A DNA stretch of 11,698 nt from Cudoniella acicularis (Eukaryota > Ascomycota > Leotiomycetes > Helotiales > Helotiaceae), in the NCBI GenBank assembly GCA_013054445.1, contig JAAMPI010001662.1:1-11698 (forward strand). The letters are read 5' to 3'. Shown piece after piece: positions 9,947 through 11,698 of this stretch. The notes beneath the pieces are model-generated. The model saw only the letters and a program-made list of their open reading frames with translations. It ran no database searches and was not told the origin of the DNA. The position numbers were made by a program, and so were the translations under genes. Each line of letters begins with the position of its first letter. Positions within the stretch are counted from its first letter, which is position 1.

Positions 9947-11131
9947 CTATCCGGCTCCGCAGTTGCAATCCTGCATGTATATCAAAACCACCTTGGTTAC
10001 TCTCGGGTCAGTTCCCTCGTCATATTCTTGATCGTGTTCATCTCCTTCTCCCTCAAAATCTTCTTGTTGGGTCGAATGCGCGTGATGATGAGTACAATGG
10101 CTAGCATGACTGGTTTCGGAAACGGGTCGTTTGGGGCCCCTAATTTGAGAGCCCCTTCGCGATGTTGTCATCGAAAGTGATTGTCTTCTCGCAGGACTTG
10201 CCTGCGATAATAACTGTGCTAGATCAATGCCATGATCTCGGAGCACGTCAGGTCCAGAAATCTGCGTTGGAGTGCGGGGGGAAGGAAGACTTTGTCCTAT
10301 GGGGTAAGAAGTTGAGGACGGTAGCGCAGGGCTGGCCACGTGTGGAGTTCCTGGTGAAGAGCTGTTACGGTGGTGGGTCTGACGTCTCTGAGACCCACAT
10401 TTAGAACAATGGTGGGTATCACCGACCCGTGAGTCTGGTTCTGGAACGGTGGACCGCCTCTTTTGGCGGGTGGAAATTGGTTGTGCCGATGAAGTTGGGC
10501 GGCTTGAGGGGCTTGATGGGCTGCCCGCTGCAGTGGAACGATGTTGGTGCCATTGATTGTTCTCTGGCTGAACCATATTATTCCCGGCCCACCAGGTCGA
10601 TACCTGTTGATTTCCCACCCCTCGTCCAGGTGGCAAAACGGCAGATCTTAAAACATCCCAAGGCTCAGAGGGTTTCGGCAAATTTGGAAGCCCACCACCC
10701 CCCAATTCTGGTACCATGCCACCAATTCCGCTACCAGCACCCAGGTTCCACTGTGCATCTGCGAAGCCCATGGGTGCGATTTCATCGTCTGTAAAGTTGT
10801 CCAGCCCCAGCTCCAGTTCCTCGAAGCGGCTATCAACTTGGGCTCTTGAGTCGAATATCCTGGGGTTCGCTTCTGTCGGCGAAACATGTGAGGGCTGATG
10901 GTAAGGTTGGCTATTCATATTTATCGATGTTTGCGAGGAGGCGCTCGAAGCTGCATCTTGTGCATTTTTCTTCGGGTTGTTAGCCTGTGCTTGGATTTTT
11001 TGACCTACTCATGTCAGAGATCAAATGTGCCATCAGCTAAGGGTTGGCTCACGATGCTTGCGTTGCGCGAGACGGTTTTGAACCCTTTTGCGAAGCTCAA
11101 CGTCCGCAATCTCAGTCCAGTCTTCCTCCAT
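9947..11131 (-). CDS. bZIP-type basic-region protein without evident leucine zipper, putative regulator
   Basis: Two exons, 11131-11053 and 11004-9947, are separated by a 48-nt intron (donor GTGAGC, acceptor GAGTAG) that splits an Arg codon; the product is 378 residues. Exon 1 encodes MEEDWTEIADVELRKRVQNR then LAQRKH; the intron adds R27 and QKIQAQ. This matches the DNA-contacting basic region of fungal bZIP factors (the NxxAQRxxR pattern is present as NRLAQRKHR). After it come AQANNPKKNAQ and Ser/Gln-rich sequence with no heptad leucines. An acidic patch (about residues 86-102), Gly/Pro/Ser-rich disordered segments, RQKRRS (possible nuclear signal, near 206), HHCSKCG (Cys226/Cys229), a His-rich patch (SHCTHHHAH) and a short C-terminal TKVVLIYMQD block follow. 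The start is the first ATG after in-frame stops just upstream, but an acceptor-like CATTCCAG there leaves room for another 5' exon. Its place beside the PKS and oxidase suggests, but does not prove, a pathway regulator. Confidence 0.82.
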
Positions 11132-11587
11132 CCGGTGAGGCTGTTTGATGTTCGTCTGGAATGATTATCAGGGATAGGAGTTGTACAAAGAACACAGACT
11201 ACAAGTCTAATGAAATATAGCCAAGTTGTGATTGCGGAGAAGTTCTCCGTTTGTTCTAGAGGGCCATAGAAGCTCAGGGCGGGGTTTGTAAAGCAAATGC
11301 TAAGGTTACCAGGGGCGTTCAGTGAACGGCTACCTTCCAATCCAACCTACCAAACATGCGAGATATCAGGATTACAAGTATGGGGGGAGAACGTCACAGG
11401 CAGTTCATCCTATCAAAGTACCCTTCTATAATCACAAGCGTCGATAGACCCCTTGCTCGATCGTTTACCGTACTGTAAGCACTAGCTGTGCCTCATCCCT
11501 CGCGGATCACTGCTCAACCAGGTCCAGATAACAAGGATATGTAAGGCGACAATAGGCTACTTCGTAATGGCCATCGTATGAAAGCGT
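11132..11587. other. Upstream region of the basic-region protein gene; nothing recognised
   Basis: About 456 bp between the start of the minus-strand gene and the terminal repeat. It should hold that gene's promoter and 5' untranslated region. The reading frames here carry no family-like sequence, and I saw no RNA gene or clear motif. Confidence 0.5.
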
Positions 11588-11698
11588 GGAAAGCATATGC
11601 CGGAAGGGTGAGGGCCGAGCCGAAAGTACGTACATTGCGTCGAGGAAAGCATATCCCGGAAGGGTGGGGGGCCGAGCCGAAAGTACGTACATTGCGTC
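11588..11698. repeat. Two copies of a 54/55-bp direct repeat reaching the right edge
   Basis: Copy 1 is 11588-11641 and copy 2 is 11644-11698, joined by GA, for a period of 56 bp. They differ at one base (CATATGCC versus CATATCCC) and in the G run (TGAGGG versus TGGGGGG). Each copy contains the palindrome GTACGTAC followed by ATTGCGTC. The second copy ends exactly at the edge, so the array may continue. It is G-rich, unlike the sequence before it. It could be a minisatellite or the end of a larger repeated element; there are no transposase-like frames or terminal inverted repeats in view. Confidence 0.85.

Noticed and set aside
11014..11340. Minus-strand frame of 108 residues over the first exon of the basic-region gene
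   Set aside because: It is out of frame with the bZIP-like sequence and reads as unrelated residues; the true exon is 11131-11053 in another frame.
11588..11698. CRISPR-like array
   Set aside because: The two copies are adjacent with a 2-bp joint and no unique spacers, and the window is fungal.

Overview
The window comes from a filamentous ascomycete (Pezizomycotina-type fungus). It has many short GT-AG introns (44 to 88 nt), a multidomain iterative type I polyketide synthase, and a fungal-style bZIP regulator; there are no bacterial signals. It reads as part of a secondary-metabolite gene cluster. I cannot name the species or the product.

Layout: positions 1 to 6629, minus strand, hold most of a highly reducing polyketide synthase (HR-PKS). 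Joining eight exons gives about 2091 residues in the order KS-AT-DH-C-methyltransferase-ER. The gene runs off the left edge inside the ER domain, so KR, ACP and the stop codon lie outside. Seven introns explain the broken frames. Six have convincing borders; the seventh, between the methyltransferase and the ER region (1212 to 1255), is weak and could instead be a frameshift. Positions 6630 to 7729 are a 1.1 kb divergent promoter region with a 16-bp inverted repeat and a 10-bp tandem repeat. Positions 7730 to 9518, plus strand, hold a five-exon flavin-dependent oxidase of the berberine-bridge/6-hydroxynicotine oxidase type (about 515 residues), with the His and Cys expected for a doubly attached FAD. 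An alternative signal-peptide start lies just upstream in another frame. Positions 9519 to 9946 are a gene-free convergent interval. Positions 9947 to 11131, minus strand, hold a two-exon gene for a 378-residue protein that starts with a bZIP-type basic region but lacks an evident leucine zipper. Positions 11132 to 11587 show nothing recognisable. A 54/55-bp direct repeat (11588 to 11698) reaches the right edge.

Likely logic (inference): the HR-PKS builds a reduced, C-methylated polyketide chain, the flavoenzyme from the shared divergent promoter oxidises it, and the basic-region protein may regulate the locus. All three families are known. What stands out is the zipperless regulator, the uncertain gene structures at two places, and the promoter palindrome.
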